Positions 34,301 through 46,085 of a stretch of 64,000 nucleotides of DNA are shown piece after piece (the stretch's first letter is position 1; every line of letters starts with the position of its first letter). The DNA lies in the NCBI RefSeq assembly GCF_958298935.1, contig NC_084940.1:1084001-1148000 (forward strand). Reading direction: 5' to 3'. The stretch is from Phragmites australis. Lineage: Eukaryota > Streptophyta > Magnoliopsida > Poales > Poaceae. The translations under genes were made by a program, and so were the position numbers. The notes under the pieces are model-generated. The model saw nothing but the letters and a program-made list of their open reading frames with translations. It made no database searches and had not been told where the DNA came from.

Positions 34301-37300
34301 CTAGAAGTACCGATTTTTTCCAAAATGCAGGCTTGTAGCTGAACTTGCCTTCCTCTTCCTTGTGTTGGTTGAGCTTTGCTGTATGTTTGATAGAAATATC
34401 ATGGCGTTTAGAGCAGCTACTGAATTAGCTGATGTGGCACTTCCAGAAGCAATAGACTGGCCATGTCTAGCACTTGGACCAGCAATAGATTCAACATGAG
34501 GGGCACTTAGAGCAGCAATAGATTGAACATGAGTGGCACTTCGAGCAGCAACCGACTGAGCACCGCTACTTCTCTTCTCACATGTTGATCTATTGTGACC
34601 AATACATTTGCATTTTCTATATCTGATCACTGTTTCTACCTTTAACATTTTAGTGGCTTTAGTGCCCTCACATTATTGCCTTATCCTCTCTTTCTTAGGC
34701 CTACCTAGCATCCTTACATACCTAGGAGCTTTGAGTGGTTCCCTGTTAGACACTGATCAATTGTTCATGCCCTCTACAAGTTGTTGGCAATGACTATAAG
34801 TATTGAGAAATGCTTTTCCTGAAAAATAGTTAGCAACGTAATCATCTAGGATGTTGGTCCTGAAAAATATGGTAGAGATTGCATGAGGGCATAGCAACCC
34901 TGAGAGTTGCCAATACCTGCATGAATACTCTCTTTTATGCAAGTTCATAGTGAACCTATTTTCATGATGCTTAACTTCAAATTGACCAGCACCATTATGA
35001 ATTGCATGATAGAAGCCTGACTCTGTGATATAGACATTCAATTTCTTATATATGCTACGGAACATTTTTGTGATCCACCTTTATGATTTACTATTATTCT
35101 CTTGGATTCTAACAATCACTTTCCTTCTAATTGTCCCTAGCATTGTGATGATTGGGAAGAACCTAGCCTCAATGATCCATTTGATGAATGACTCACACAT
35201 ATTGTCTACTGATTAACAGTTAGAGTCTAACCTGAACCAAGCTCTGCTCCAGTGGTGAGGGTGAGTGTTCATTTTTGTATAGCAGCTAGAAGTCCCTGGG
35301 ACAATTAAATGTTAGCAACATCATTTGCATAGACATGAAAACATGAAAAAAAAAAATCAAATGGTAGCACTTTCATACCTTTTGTTGATCTAATATGAAC
35401 ATCCAATCTTTACCATCACCAACTTTAAGATCCCTAAATAGCAGGTCACAGAATCAGCCCCATGAGTCAAGTGTCTCCATATTAACCACTGCCCATGCAA
35501 GTGAGTACATTTGATTGTTTACATCTCTTCCAATAGCACATAGGAGTTCACCATTAGTTGTCTCATTGAAAAAACAACCATCAAGGCCTACTACTCTTTT
35601 GTACCCAGCAAGAAACTATTTTTTCAATACATCTAGATAGATATACATCCTTTTAAATACAGGTGGATCCACATCTAGTTTTCTGTTCACCACAACAATA
35701 TTGCTAGGGTTACTCCTAAGTAGTTCTTTCTAGTAGTCATACAACCTTTGGTACTGCTCTTTAGTTGCATCTATGACCTTCTACACAACTATTTGCTTGG
35801 CCCTTTTAAGCTTTGGGATGGTCATATCAACCAACACCTCTTCTTGGACAGTTGTTTTCATATGTGCTATACTCCATGTAGGGTTTGCTATTATAAACTT
35901 TTCATACTTCTCGGCTATCTTTCTTGATATAACCAGCTTATTATCTCTCCTAGGGGGTAGGTATGTTCATCTATGAAAGTTGCAATTTGTCAATTCTCTG
36001 TTCTAGAGTTGGTTCAAAGCAGGTAGACCTATGGGCATCTAGTGCAATCACACTTAGCCCTAACTCTAGATGGATCATCTTTGATGAAGTTGAGCACCCT
36101 CCTCTCTGCCAACCCATATTTAATTATAGCTCTCTTGTAATGTTTCTTGCTACTAAACTACATGCCTAGTGCAAATTTGGGTACTACTGCCTTTTTATTG
36201 AACTTGGGGTACCTGCTAGGCTTTGTAATTACCTCTCCATCCACCTCTTCTACTGACTCTTCATTAGCACTTGCATCAGAATATGGGGTGCCATTACCCT
36301 CATCTTCAACCGACAGACATGCAGGGACAACTTTAGGCCTCTCAAGAACCACATCATCAAGATCTGCTATTCACATTTCCTCATCTTCTTCTTGAATGCT
36401 ATGATTTATTGTGAATGTCTGCTACTTCCTCATCCTCCTCTGATGAGCATGAGTCCCCAGGTATGTTATCACTATAATTGCTAGACTCTCTATCTGAATT
36501 TCCCTTCTGAGTTACTTGTCCACTAGACACCACCACTTGCTTTCTCTTCTTGTTAGGGTTGCTGTAAAACTCCTTAACAAAATTAATCTGCTTCTCTATT
36601 TCCTCCCTAGATTCAACTCTTCCTGCCAATTGCTTCTGTGATGCTTCATCAACCACATCGTCAAGTTCATCAGACTCTGCCTCAGACATTTCTTCCATAT
36701 CCATCTCATGTTCATAACCACCGATTGCATCACCTTTACCATCATCATCATTTGGCACATCTTCTAGAGTTGTATCCTCAACATACACATCTACGACCCC
36801 CTTTCATAGTGCAGTCAAATATATACTGACATACCTTAACATCTTGCAAAACATACAGTCCAGCTGCAAGGTCTTTACCATGAAAGCACCTATGTAGTAG
36901 GTAGCCGCCTTAAACTTTGCAACTATTTCTCAGGTTATCAACAATCTCAGGTACTGAGATCTTATCTCGATCTATGTAGGATATTGCTTCCCTTCCTCCA
37001 CAGTAATATACTTCCCTCCCATTATGTACGTACTCTCCCATGAAGTAAAACCTAACTGCTAGCGTGCCGAGAACACCTATGCTTCTATCCTACAACCAAA
37101 TAAAAAAATGCATCACTTTCTACTCAAATAAACAACTACATCACCAAATCCCCAAATAAACTAATGTTGCAGCAATAGATTACTCGATTCCATACACAAC
37201 TTTACTTAAACTAATGCACCAAATCTAACATGCCCGCATAACAAATAAGTGAATTAGATTCCACTAACCTGGTGGGAGATACTTAAATTAGCCCCAGCAA

Positions 37301-37502
37301 TCTCTCGTGCGTCCAATTTGACCACCCGTCCACCCCAATCGACCTCTGCGAAGCTGTCACAGTCCAGCTTCATGCTGCCTCCAAGAGCTAGGGTACGTGC
37401 TTCCAAAATGTGGAACGGGGGTTCAAGAATGGGAAAACGGATGCGGCCCGAGTTTCCTTCTTTTAAGCCGGCCAACGCTGAGTAAGCAGGGGCGGGTGAC
37501 AC
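34301..37502 (-). pseudogene. MuDR-type MULE transposase, degenerate
   Basis: Pieces in N-to-C order on the minus strand: a PB1-like N-terminal region (37502-37254 and on to about 36940, FYFMGEYVHNG); a long acidic spacer (36788-36399); the MuDR DNA-binding segment (about 36160-36010, KKHYKRAIIKYG...CDCTRCP); the transposase core start with the first catalytic Asp (about 35600-35450, GLDGCFFNETTNGELLCAIG, then WAVVNMETLDSWG); the MULE block MCESFIKWIIEARFFP (about 35190-35130); a SWIM zinc finger (35065-34757, YSCRYWQLSGLLCPHAI); and a CCHC-like knuckle (CRKCKCIGHNRSTCEKR pattern without the initial Cys) at 34640-34560. Several in-frame stops occur, including TGA for Trp after DSWG. The stretch carrying the second catalytic Asp and the following H/C region is missing near 35290-35400. 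The C-terminal tail has a tandem S-A-x-x-x-Q-S-I-A repeat. It cannot encode an active transposase. Confidence 0.8.
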
Positions 37503-37662
37503 GTGGGATGAAACCGCTCTAAAAACCGGCGTGGAGAGTTGGAACGACTGGTTTCAATAGTTGCAGGATCAAAGAAATCCAGTTTTCAAGTTGAGGGAAA
37601 AAAACAGACCGCGAGAAGAGTTGAGAGGGGTTAATTAGATATTTTCTTACATTTTTTAGCCC
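37470..37662 (-). repeat. MULE right terminal inverted repeat
   Basis: Carries TCTAAAAACCGGCGTGGAGA, TTCAATAGTTGCAGGATCAA and AAAACAGACCGCGAGAAGAG, the inverted counterparts of the left repeat. The transposase reading frame begins within or next to this repeat, as in other MULEs. Confidence 0.8.
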
Positions 37663-38765
37663 TCATATATGGATGTTGGGTTCTACTTGGGCTCCAATAA
37701 ATGTCCAAGTTTGGTCCAATCTGGCACGTATTTATTGATATATATTCTTAATTTTGCTTGTTTCATTTTCAGATTAAAAATTGAGACCATGTGTAGTTTT
37801 TTTTAACTGAGACCACATGAAGTGCTATATAACTAGCAAGTAGGCCCACGCTAATTGCATATTATTATTGTGATATTTTATCATGATAACCTTTGATTAA
37901 TTGTATTTTACCTAGACTCTTTTTTATGTATTTGATCTTTATAATAATTTGATTTTTTTCTAAGACTATATTTGATATGATCCTTATTTTTTATATTCTA
38001 ATCCTAATTTTAATTATTATTTATTTTATTTTATTTGGACTCTTTATATAGATATTTTGCTTTCTAAATCGTATAGAAATCGAATTGTTACTTTTGTATA
38101 AATTTTAATTTCGAATTTAGCTATTTATTAATCATATTTGATATAGACTTCTGATTTAATTTAGACCATTATATATTCATAAGAATAAGTGATCTAGATT
38201 TTTTTTCGATTAATGTGCTAATTTTATGACTTAAAACGAATGTGAAAGCTTCTTTTCTTTCTCAAATAATAATATAATAGATAGATTGTAGGCATAGCCC
38301 TAATAGTCTAAACACCCAATCGAACGGGTTTAGATATGCCAAAGCAATTTGCGTACGAGTTTGGATCAGGTGAAAATTCTTGGCTTTGACAGTAGCACGC
38401 ATATTAGTCAACCAAATAAACTACGGTGTCTACATGCCATCCAGCTCAACTGTCGTACTCAACTTGACCGAATTGCAGGCACCTCCCAAACTCACACATC
38501 AGACTCTAACCATGAACACATGAACCAAACACGTTTTATCCTCATCTGATTCTGAAACAAAACAGACAGGTGGCCTTGGAAACTGGGATCACTACCACAT
38601 TGCCGTTGGTCTCTTGCACGGCCGGCCTGATCCCTCCCTTCTTCCTGGCAGCTGCAGAATTCAAGCAGCCTCACTTGTCTCTCCCTGAGCAGAACGTGTA
38701 CGTACACCTACGCTGCTGAATCCACATACTGCTATTACCATAGCAGAATCAATTGCTGATACACA

Positions 38766-38790
38766 CAGCAGCAGCAGCAGCAGCAGCAGC
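38766..38790 (+). repeat. CAG trinucleotide microsatellite
   Basis: About eight consecutive CAG units. Not inside a supportable coding frame. Confidence 0.9.
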
Positions 38791-39778
38791 ATGCTACTCC
38801 ACACACTCTGCTGCCTGGCGTTGTCAATTCACTGCACAAGTAGGGCCCTACAAGGCTAATCCCATATGGGCATATAGGATTAGGATAGGAGCCAGTCGGA
38901 GTTGTACGAGTACTCAGTTAGTGCAGTACTACATGTACTGGAAGTGTGGTAGCTGAACTGTGTAGCCATGCACCAGGGCTAATCAAGGGAGAGTTTCACT
39001 TCAGGCCAGTGAGCAAGTGAAAGTTACAACTCTACTGCTGCTACGACCTCGCTGCAAGTAACAGCTGTGTGCAATTACTTGAGCTAGCTGGGGTCTCCAA
39101 CTCTGCAGTCTCCAGTGCTACTCTCTGTTTACTACTTCGGAGAGAGAGACATCGAACTTGATTTGGGTGCCGATCCCATCTTCTTCTCTGCCACTACGAT
39201 CTTTTCCTTTCTTCTAGTGATAAGGTTGGCGTGAAGACCGACGCATGGAGATTGGAGAGTGCCACTCCCAGCTGCCAGTGAATTCTTTTTACTACTGTGC
39301 TAGTTGTACTATATATTGTCCAGTAAATTAACACATGGAGTAGTGTTATGGCGCCTTGATCAACATGACGCCAAAAGCTAGCATGCACGTCCATTCAATT
39401 TCGCTGCTGAAGCTAGCTGCCTGCACGCAGTTGCACTGAGCTAGCAGCATACTGACATATTGAGGTGAGCGAGCTCCGGCAAGCACCCATCCATCCATCA
39501 CGCATGCATCAGCTCAGATCGAGTTCAGATCTTAGCTGCTCGACGATCGATCAGCCCATCTGATCCAGTGCCAAAACGATCGCATTGGATTTATTGATTC
39601 AGCTTCAGCTTAACAAGTAATTTACACTCCATTAGTCAGTTCATGCCGGCCTTCCCTGCCCGGTAAAAGGTAGTAAAGCCTTCTCTCAGCTTGAGCCGGT
39701 CAGTTGCGTCCATGCATCGCCAATGCAGCCAGCAATTGCTCTTGCTTGTACGCCTACGTAAACAATCGAAAGCTAGCG

Positions 39779-40110
39779 GTAACTCGTCAAATTTTACCGT
39801 CTCGAATTCGATCGTCGCCGTTTTCCAATGTGAAATATCAAATCGGCATGTCAGGATCGATCATCCGTCCGTCCATCGAAGAAGTGCGGTAGAAAATGCA
39901 TGCGTTTGTGATGATTGTACCTACACGCTCCTAGCTAAGAACGTAGGACAAGACTCGACGGTGAGGTGCCATATACGAGTATTTGTCTGCAATGCAATCT
40001 TGCTCCTCCAATGGCATGCGGCGAATACGTGTAGCGGTGCAGACATCCATCCATCCACGAGTAACTTCTCTGCAAGCAAGCTACTGCTACTGCTACTCCG
40101 GTAGCTACTT
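39779..40110 (+). repeat. Dispersed repeat A, copy 1 (unclassified)
   Basis: Shares long stretches with 50692-51045 in the same orientation: AACTCGTCAAA..TTACCGTCTC, CGTCGCCGTTTTCCA, GGCATGTCAGGATC (GACATGTCAGGATC in copy 2), ATCCATCCAT, GTTTGTGAT, CACGAGTAACTTCT, AGCAAGCT. No coding frame is shared, so it looks like a non-coding mobile or duplicated unit. Confidence 0.7.
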
Positions 40111-40924
40111 CCAAAGCTGATGAAAAAAAACACACTCTACGATATCTACTACTTAAAAAATACGTAATGATTCTCGTACCAGACAGTATGTTCTGCCTCT
40201 AGTCCTACAGACTACCTCTAAACTTCGTAAAAATTATCTACCTTATATTACTCAATCTCTACTACTCCGTTCTGTTACGCTTTCGAAAATCCTGCTCCTC
40301 GTTTCGCGTGTGACTCACGCGCCTACGTGCCCAGCGTGGTGCGCAACATGCACGTTGGTCGCTTTCCGCAACTTTGGCTGACACCCGCACATATGGACCC
40401 AAAGTAATCGATGGTCACATGCATCGCCATCGTTATGCTTGGATAACTCTATCGCCTGCTGGGAACCTGGGGTGCAGCTGCAAACTGATGAGGAGGGAAA
40501 TTAAGGCGTGCCCAACTCTCCCTCCTTGCATGCATGACCCGTTTAGCGGTTGCGTCGGCATGACATGGATGCGCGCGACGGCGACGCTCGCGTTCGTTCG
40601 TGTGATCATGTCGCGGTCGGCGTCGGTCAGCATTTGCCGGGAGCATGGAAGAACGCTGACCGGCCGGCGGTCGAGTGGATTAGGCCCGGATCATGTTTCC
40701 CTTGAGAAAATCGAAAAAAAATGCATTCCACCATTAGTTCATGAATCGGATTTTCAAAGAGGCCAACATCTGGGCACCGCCACCCTTTAGGGGTTTTGTG
40801 TTTTTTTTTTTTTACCTCTTTTTGCTTTTGTTTGTGTCGGCTCGGAACTCTTGTTTCTTAGCTCGTCGGGTCTTCTCTTCATACGATTCTGGCAGCTCTT
40901 ATGTCACTTTCCGTTAAAAAAAAG

Positions 40925-41230
40925 AGTCCCGGTGGGTCGTTGTGACCTAATAACGTTGCTCTCCGTCTCGTGCATGCGAATTTGGCCTCCACTTTCTCAA
41001 TAAAGAATTGCAAAGTGCTGCCGACTTGTTTGGTATTTCTGGTCGAGGAAAGAACGGAGAAAGCATTTTAAAGCCACGCTGCAGAAATTACTTTGGCTTT
41101 GCGTTGGCGGCGGGTAACTGCGAGGAGGAATTGTTTCTTGCTCACCTACCATGCGTACCGCTCTTTGTGCACCCGTGCGACTCACCACCTCTTTGCGGAT
41201 TGGCTGCAGCGCTGAGTGGCGACAAACCGA
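40925..41230 (+). repeat. Dispersed repeat B, copy 1 (unclassified)
   Basis: Resembles 54495-54780 in the same orientation: GTGACCTAATAACG, TTCCGTCTCGTGCATG-type (here CTCCGTCTCGTGCATG), GAAAGAACGGAGAAAGCATT, CACGCTGCAGAAATT, GATTGGCTGCAGCG. The copies have diverged with indels. Confidence 0.65.
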
Positions 41231-41246
41231 CAATTGCCCTGTCACG

Positions 41247-41349
41247 GCCTGTAGCTCCGGTTTGCCATTAGAATTTAGATCATTACTAGATGCCTGTAGC
41301 TCCGGTTTGCCTTTACATCATTACTAGATGCCTGTAGCTCCGGTTTGCG
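41247..41349 (+). repeat. Short tandem repeat, three copies
   Basis: GCCTGTAGCTCCGGTTTGC occurs three times at about 41247, 41292 and 41330, separated by ATCATTACTAGAT-type linkers. Confidence 0.85.
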
Positions 41350-41558
41350 GAAACGAAGCCTTATCTGTTTTTCTGTTCATCCATTGGAGAGCAGAGCTTC
41401 TCAGCCGTTAGGAGGCCATGGGTTGAGAGTCATAACAACCAGCAATAGGAGCTGCAAGTTGCATTTGTGATCTTCCATTTTCTTACCAAGCCAAATTGTA
41501 AGTTGAGATTGTACCGCAACAATACATTGTTCGACTTTAAAAACGGCGCGACAATATG

Positions 41559-41645
41559 TACTGAGATCCTCTGTATTGGAGAAGCCAATGCAGAGAACAT
41601 GGACTGAGATCCTCTGTATTGGAGAAGCCAATGCAGAGAGACTAC
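41559..41645 (+). repeat. 43-bp tandem duplication
   Basis: ACTGAGATCCTCTGTATTGG followed by AGAAGCCAATGCAGAGA occurs twice, 43 bases apart, with no differences that I can see. Confidence 0.9.
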
Positions 41646-41958
41646 AGTCCTCTACATTAAGGTGAATGCGCACCGTCCGATAAAAAACGGAGAGCTCAGA
41701 TCATGCGCTATAGTAACCTGTGAACAGTAGATCACGTCGCTACAGTAGGTCATATCATACTGTTGTTGCAGTACTTACTATAGTAATAACAATTAATTAA
41801 TATAGGCTACTGTAGTTGTTGACTCATTACACTGTTTCGTGTCCCGACAACATAAAAGGCGTGACAAGCAAGTGGCAATGGAAAAAATCGTGCACACGCG
41901 GTCTGTTCCGTGAGTTTGGGCCGCAGGATGTGCCCACTGAGTAGCTTGTGAGGGAATT

Positions 41959-42780
41959 TGTTGAAGCGAAAAGATGCAACGTTAAATATCGAGCATCTCG
42001 TGTACAATATTCGACAAGCTACATCTAAGATGTCCTGGTCGTGGCGTTGTGTCATTGGATCTTCGTTGTCACCCACATTCGGAAGGGATCCCGTCAAAAC
42101 GCAAATAATCAGTGGCTTATTCTTGGTCATCATAATCAAGAATATATAGCAATATAGATTAGAAAAAAGAATGGGACTATAGGAACTAGACAAAATGAAA
42201 GATAATTTAAATTGTATTTGATCAATTATATGATGATTTCAATCGGTCACGACCCCTCATATTTAAAAAGTAGTATGTCTTAGCCATACAAAATCAGAAT
42301 TCCTAATTTAAACCGAACAAGACTTACAAGTATGATTTAGCTATACTTTCTATAATTAACATATATTTCTTATTCAACTGTGTAAATTCCCATATATCTA
42401 CCTAAATATCCTTTATTGCAGTTCGGTCTTTTTGGATTCGACTACATACTCGACCCGAACATCTGCTTGTGTACTACCTTCTTGATCTGACTACCTGCTT
42501 AGAGACCTATTGCTTGATGTACCCATGTGTTCGAATCCGACTAGTTCTTCCACCTGTTCGGAGACCAGTTGCTAAAATTCATGGTGTTCGGAGATCACCA
42601 TGGTCTATGGTCCGCTAGCTGTGGTCGCTGGTTGGTGGTCAATGGTCATGGTCGCTGATCGTGGTCGGAGACCACCTACTCAATTCGGTCACTCCCATGC
42701 TCTTGACCAGGTCTAACAATACGCATTAAGTCGATCATCGCTACAATGATCGCTATAGATATTAAATCTTGTCATCAACA
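41959..42780 (-). repeat. Gypsy 3' LTR (left copy), 822 bp
   Basis: Starts TGTTGAAGCGAAAAGATGC and ends GTCATCAACA. It is uninterrupted, and its ATGTC at 42030-42034 marks the site that in the other LTR reads ATGAC and received the insertion. Confidence 0.85.
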
Positions 42781-42797
42781 CATGCCCCCCTATTTTT
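42781..42797 (-). other. Polypurine tract of the Gypsy element
   Basis: On the minus strand AAAAATAGGGGGGCATG lies directly before the 3' LTR. This is the expected site for plus-strand priming. Confidence 0.7.
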
Positions 42798-42994
42798 AGC
42801 AAACATAAATGTTTGACACAAAACAATGTACTCAATTGTTCCTCAAGACGATGGTAAGCAAAACATCAACCACATCTTATCTAAGTACTTTACCACACAC
42901 TAGGATAATACTTGTTCAAGTATCATCCGTTAATAGCTCTATGCAATTTCTCCCCTTGCAAGGTTTTTAACAAATAAGAATTTTTGGGGATGAT

Positions 42995-45610
42995 ATTGAC
43001 AATTCTGTATGGACCTTCCTAGCTTGGAGACCACTTGCCAAATTTATTGTCCTTTGACCCAACTGGTATGATAGTCTTCCATACAAGATCTCTAATTTGG
43101 AATGACTTTGCTCTCACCTTCTTGTTGTAGGTTTTGGCTACTCTTAATCTATCCTTCTCAATTTCTCTCAAAGCATATACTATTTTATCCTTCACTTCAT
43201 CAATAATGTCTATCATTAGATCTAATAATCCACAGCCAACCGGTTATTCTGCTCGTCTAACCTTAAAGCACCAATGTTTAATTCAATAGGTAGCACAACC
43301 TCTTGTGCATCAATAAGTTCATGCGGTATTACTTTAGTGACACCATTTATAGAAATACGGTGTGCCCATAAAACCTCTAGTATAACTTCATGCCATCTTT
43401 TAGGGTGCTTCTCTATTTTCTTTTGATAAGCTTAATCAAAATTTTATTACTATACTTGACCTAAGTATAATATGGAGATAAATTGAGAAGCTTAATTTTC
43501 ATCCCTTATAATACCTTGGCCTGACCAAACTTTTGGCATGCCTTGTATCTCTTATAATATCTAAAGTAATCATTAAGAATAGTAGGTCAATAGAATCCAA
43601 CTCTTTTCAATAACCACTTTATCTTACATGTTAATTGATGTATGCAACGTATGCTTTCATGTAGTTCTCCTATAGCAATTTTTGCTTGATCTAAATCTAA
43701 GCATTTGAGAAGCAAACCATCTACAACTCGATGATATAAATCATCATTCAACAATCTATATTTGAAGTCTTTTCGTCGAATCCTTCTATCAACACTTTTG
43801 CTTGGATGCTTCAAGTAATAATTAAAGACATTCTTTAATCTTTAGATTCAATCATTTCAACCTTGTATCTCACTGAAGAAGACATAACCGAACCCAATAA
43901 CTCATGTCCAGCTATACAATGACCAATATTTTCAATCACAAAGAATTTGCATCTATCAACTTAATAACCAGATGCTTGTTGTGCTAAGTCATTAGCTCTA
44001 ATATTATCATCTCTAGACACATGAATGATAGCAAAATCATCCAAGATAGCAATGATGTCTTAAGAATAAGAATTATGCCATTTACAAGAAGCTCGTCTCT
44101 TCAACTCATCTGGTGGTGGAACTACATGATCATTAGATAAATTAATCTATTTTTTTTAGCAAGTCATAAAAACTTCGATCAAAATTTGCTACATCAAAAT
44201 TAAATTTAATCTCTTCATGTTGATTCTTTGGAGGCACCAGGTTAAGAGCAGAGCAAACAAATGGTTTGGACTTAGAGGACCATACCAATTCTGCCACACA
44301 CACATTAGCATCGTCATCGTCCAAATTTTCAAACTTGTACTCAAACATGTGAACATGAGGATGATCAACTCTTATTTTGTCATTTGATCTCTGAAAATTT
44401 CTAGACTCTTTAGTCTAGCTTTCTTATGCTAGAGCTCTTTGTAGGGCTTGACTAACATCTTGAAATTCATAACCTTCTAGCTTTTCCTTAAGATGAAATA
44501 ATAAACCCAAATATGCCAATTCAACCAAGTCTTTCTCAGAAAGCATCAATTTAAAATATCGGCTCGTTATATCACTAAATCTTCTAATATAATCAGCAAC
44601 AAGTTTGTTGTATTTTTGTTTAACCGATATCAAATGTGAAAGTCTCAATTTAGTATTAGCACTATCAAAATATTTATGAAACTTCTCTTCTAGTTGAGAC
44701 CACACATGTATAGAATTAGGAGCAAGAGATGTAAACCATGTAAAAGCAATTCTAGATAATGATAAAAGAAATAATCTAATTTTCAATTGACATCGTACCG
44801 GGTTGCATCTCGACTCTTTCTCCGTGATATCATTAGAACTAGATTCACCAAACTGTGTGGGAAACTAACCCACACCCTAGTGGTTCTATTATCTTCCTAG
44901 GTGAATTCCAAAAAATCATAAACTTTGAAATCACGGAGGGAATTTGATTGTATTGTAATGCTCGGGGTATATCTTTTAATATGCACAAGTTTTTCTTCTA
45001 ACCTCCACACTGAATTTTTCTCTTAGCATGGTAGCTACTTATTCTCTCTTGATTTCAGCATAATCAGCCATAGGACGAGCAGGGTTAGCTATTGGCTTAA
45101 GTTGTGATGTGAGTAAATTCGGCGCATAGGAAGTAATTAGGGGTGGTGTAGGAAACATTCTACAGGTGTCGATCCATAAGGGATACCTAACCCTTATGGT
45201 GGTATAGGCGGAGCACTATATGCTATGGTTTGGTAATATGATGTTTACATATTAGGATAACCTTCGACTTTATAAACAAGGGCCGAAGTTGAAGCCTGGT
45301 GCTTAACATATGGTGTTTGATACGAGTCCAATGGTACATCAGTTCTAATAGTACGATAAGTGACATAATTAAGTGTAACACTACCCATATAATCTTGACC
45401 ATCATGAGGATTATTCAAGTAAGAATAAGAAACACTTGGTACTGTCTTGACAGCTGAAGGAATTGAAGCATTAGCATTACTATTAACAAGTTTATTCAAA
45501 CTTTGTTCCTCATGTATTTGTAAAACTAAAGACCGAATCTTACTAACCAACATGTCCTCAACCATATTTTGAACACTACCCATACTTGCACCAACGAATT
45601 GATCAATCAT
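42995..45610 (-). pseudogene. Gypsy gag-pol relic
   Basis: In N-to-C order on the minus strand: a gag N-terminal region (45610-45245); the gag core (44786-44424, RIAFTWFTSLAPNSI, W-x-Q-L-E-E-K-F); a Tat-type gag end with FNFDVANFDRSFYDLL (44348-44142); RNase H C-terminus (about 44080-43890, SRDDNIRANDLAQQASGY); integrase zinc region (43814-43587, ELHESIRCIHQ, KIKWLLKRVGFY); an integrase remnant with EVLWAHR (about 43430-43230); and the integrase C-terminal FQIRDLVWKTI, KFGKWSPS block (43216-43019). Reverse transcriptase, most of RNase H and most of the integrase core are absent. Stops and frameshifts separate the pieces. Confidence 0.8.
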
Positions 45611-45896
45611 ATTAGCAACGTCCTCTTAAGGGAGAGAGAATTGAGCACTTATATTGGTTAATACCTTAGAGTGTTGGTCAGCGGACAATGGAGAATCTTC
45701 CTTCATGTCTTATCGAGTCTTTACGTAGCGCGAGAGCAACTATTGCCGACGTTGATCCAAGTCGGCCTTGATCGCTAGACGCGCTTCTTTCGGCAACTCA
45801 TCGTTTGATGCTATGATGATGTTATCTTTGTCAATCTCCGAAATAGACTTGCCTAGGGTTTTAGAATTCGGCTAAAAGGCAGCCAAAAACTTCGAG

Positions 45897-45914
45897 TTCC
45901 TAGTGGAGTCGCCA
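45897..45914 (-). other. Primer binding site of the Gypsy element
   Basis: On the minus strand TGGCGACTCCACTAGGAA starts seven bases after the 5' LTR. It begins TGG, as needed to pair with a tRNA CCA end. The tRNA identity is not determined. Confidence 0.6.
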
Positions 45915-46085
45915 AAAAGTGTGTTAACGCAAAAAGATGCCACGCCAAATACCGAGCACCTCGTATGCAATATCTGGTAATTAATACCTAGGATGACTAT
46001 CGGTGTAATAGGTAAGGAGTGCACCACGAGGTGGGTCCCGTGTTGCCAAGTGTCAGTCGACAGTAGGTATTGTCAAGACCATGAC

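Larger units (their letters stand above)
32802..37662 (-). mobile_element. Mutator-like element (MULE) with long TIRs and two convergent genes
   Basis: Terminal inverted repeats of about 190-200 bp (32802-33000 and 37470-37662) enclose a minus-strand MuDR-type transposase relic and a plus-strand GRF zinc-finger gene relic. Nine-base flanks TCATGCATG (32793-32801) and TCATATATG (37663-37671) agree at 7 of 9 positions, consistent with an old 9-bp target duplication of the Mutator superfamily. Total 4861 bp. Stop codons in both genes and a missing transposase segment mean the copy is inactive. Strand is given by the transposase. Confidence 0.8.
37663..41953. other. Intergenic between MULE and Gypsy element
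   Basis: AT-rich sequence (37700-38280), then a mixed region with a CAG microsatellite (38766-38790), a dispersed repeat (39779-40110), a second dispersed repeat (40925-41230) and short tandem repeats at 41247-41349 and 41559-41645. Open frames such as 39691-40104 and 40374-40790 lack recognisable domains. No gene is called. Confidence 0.5.
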
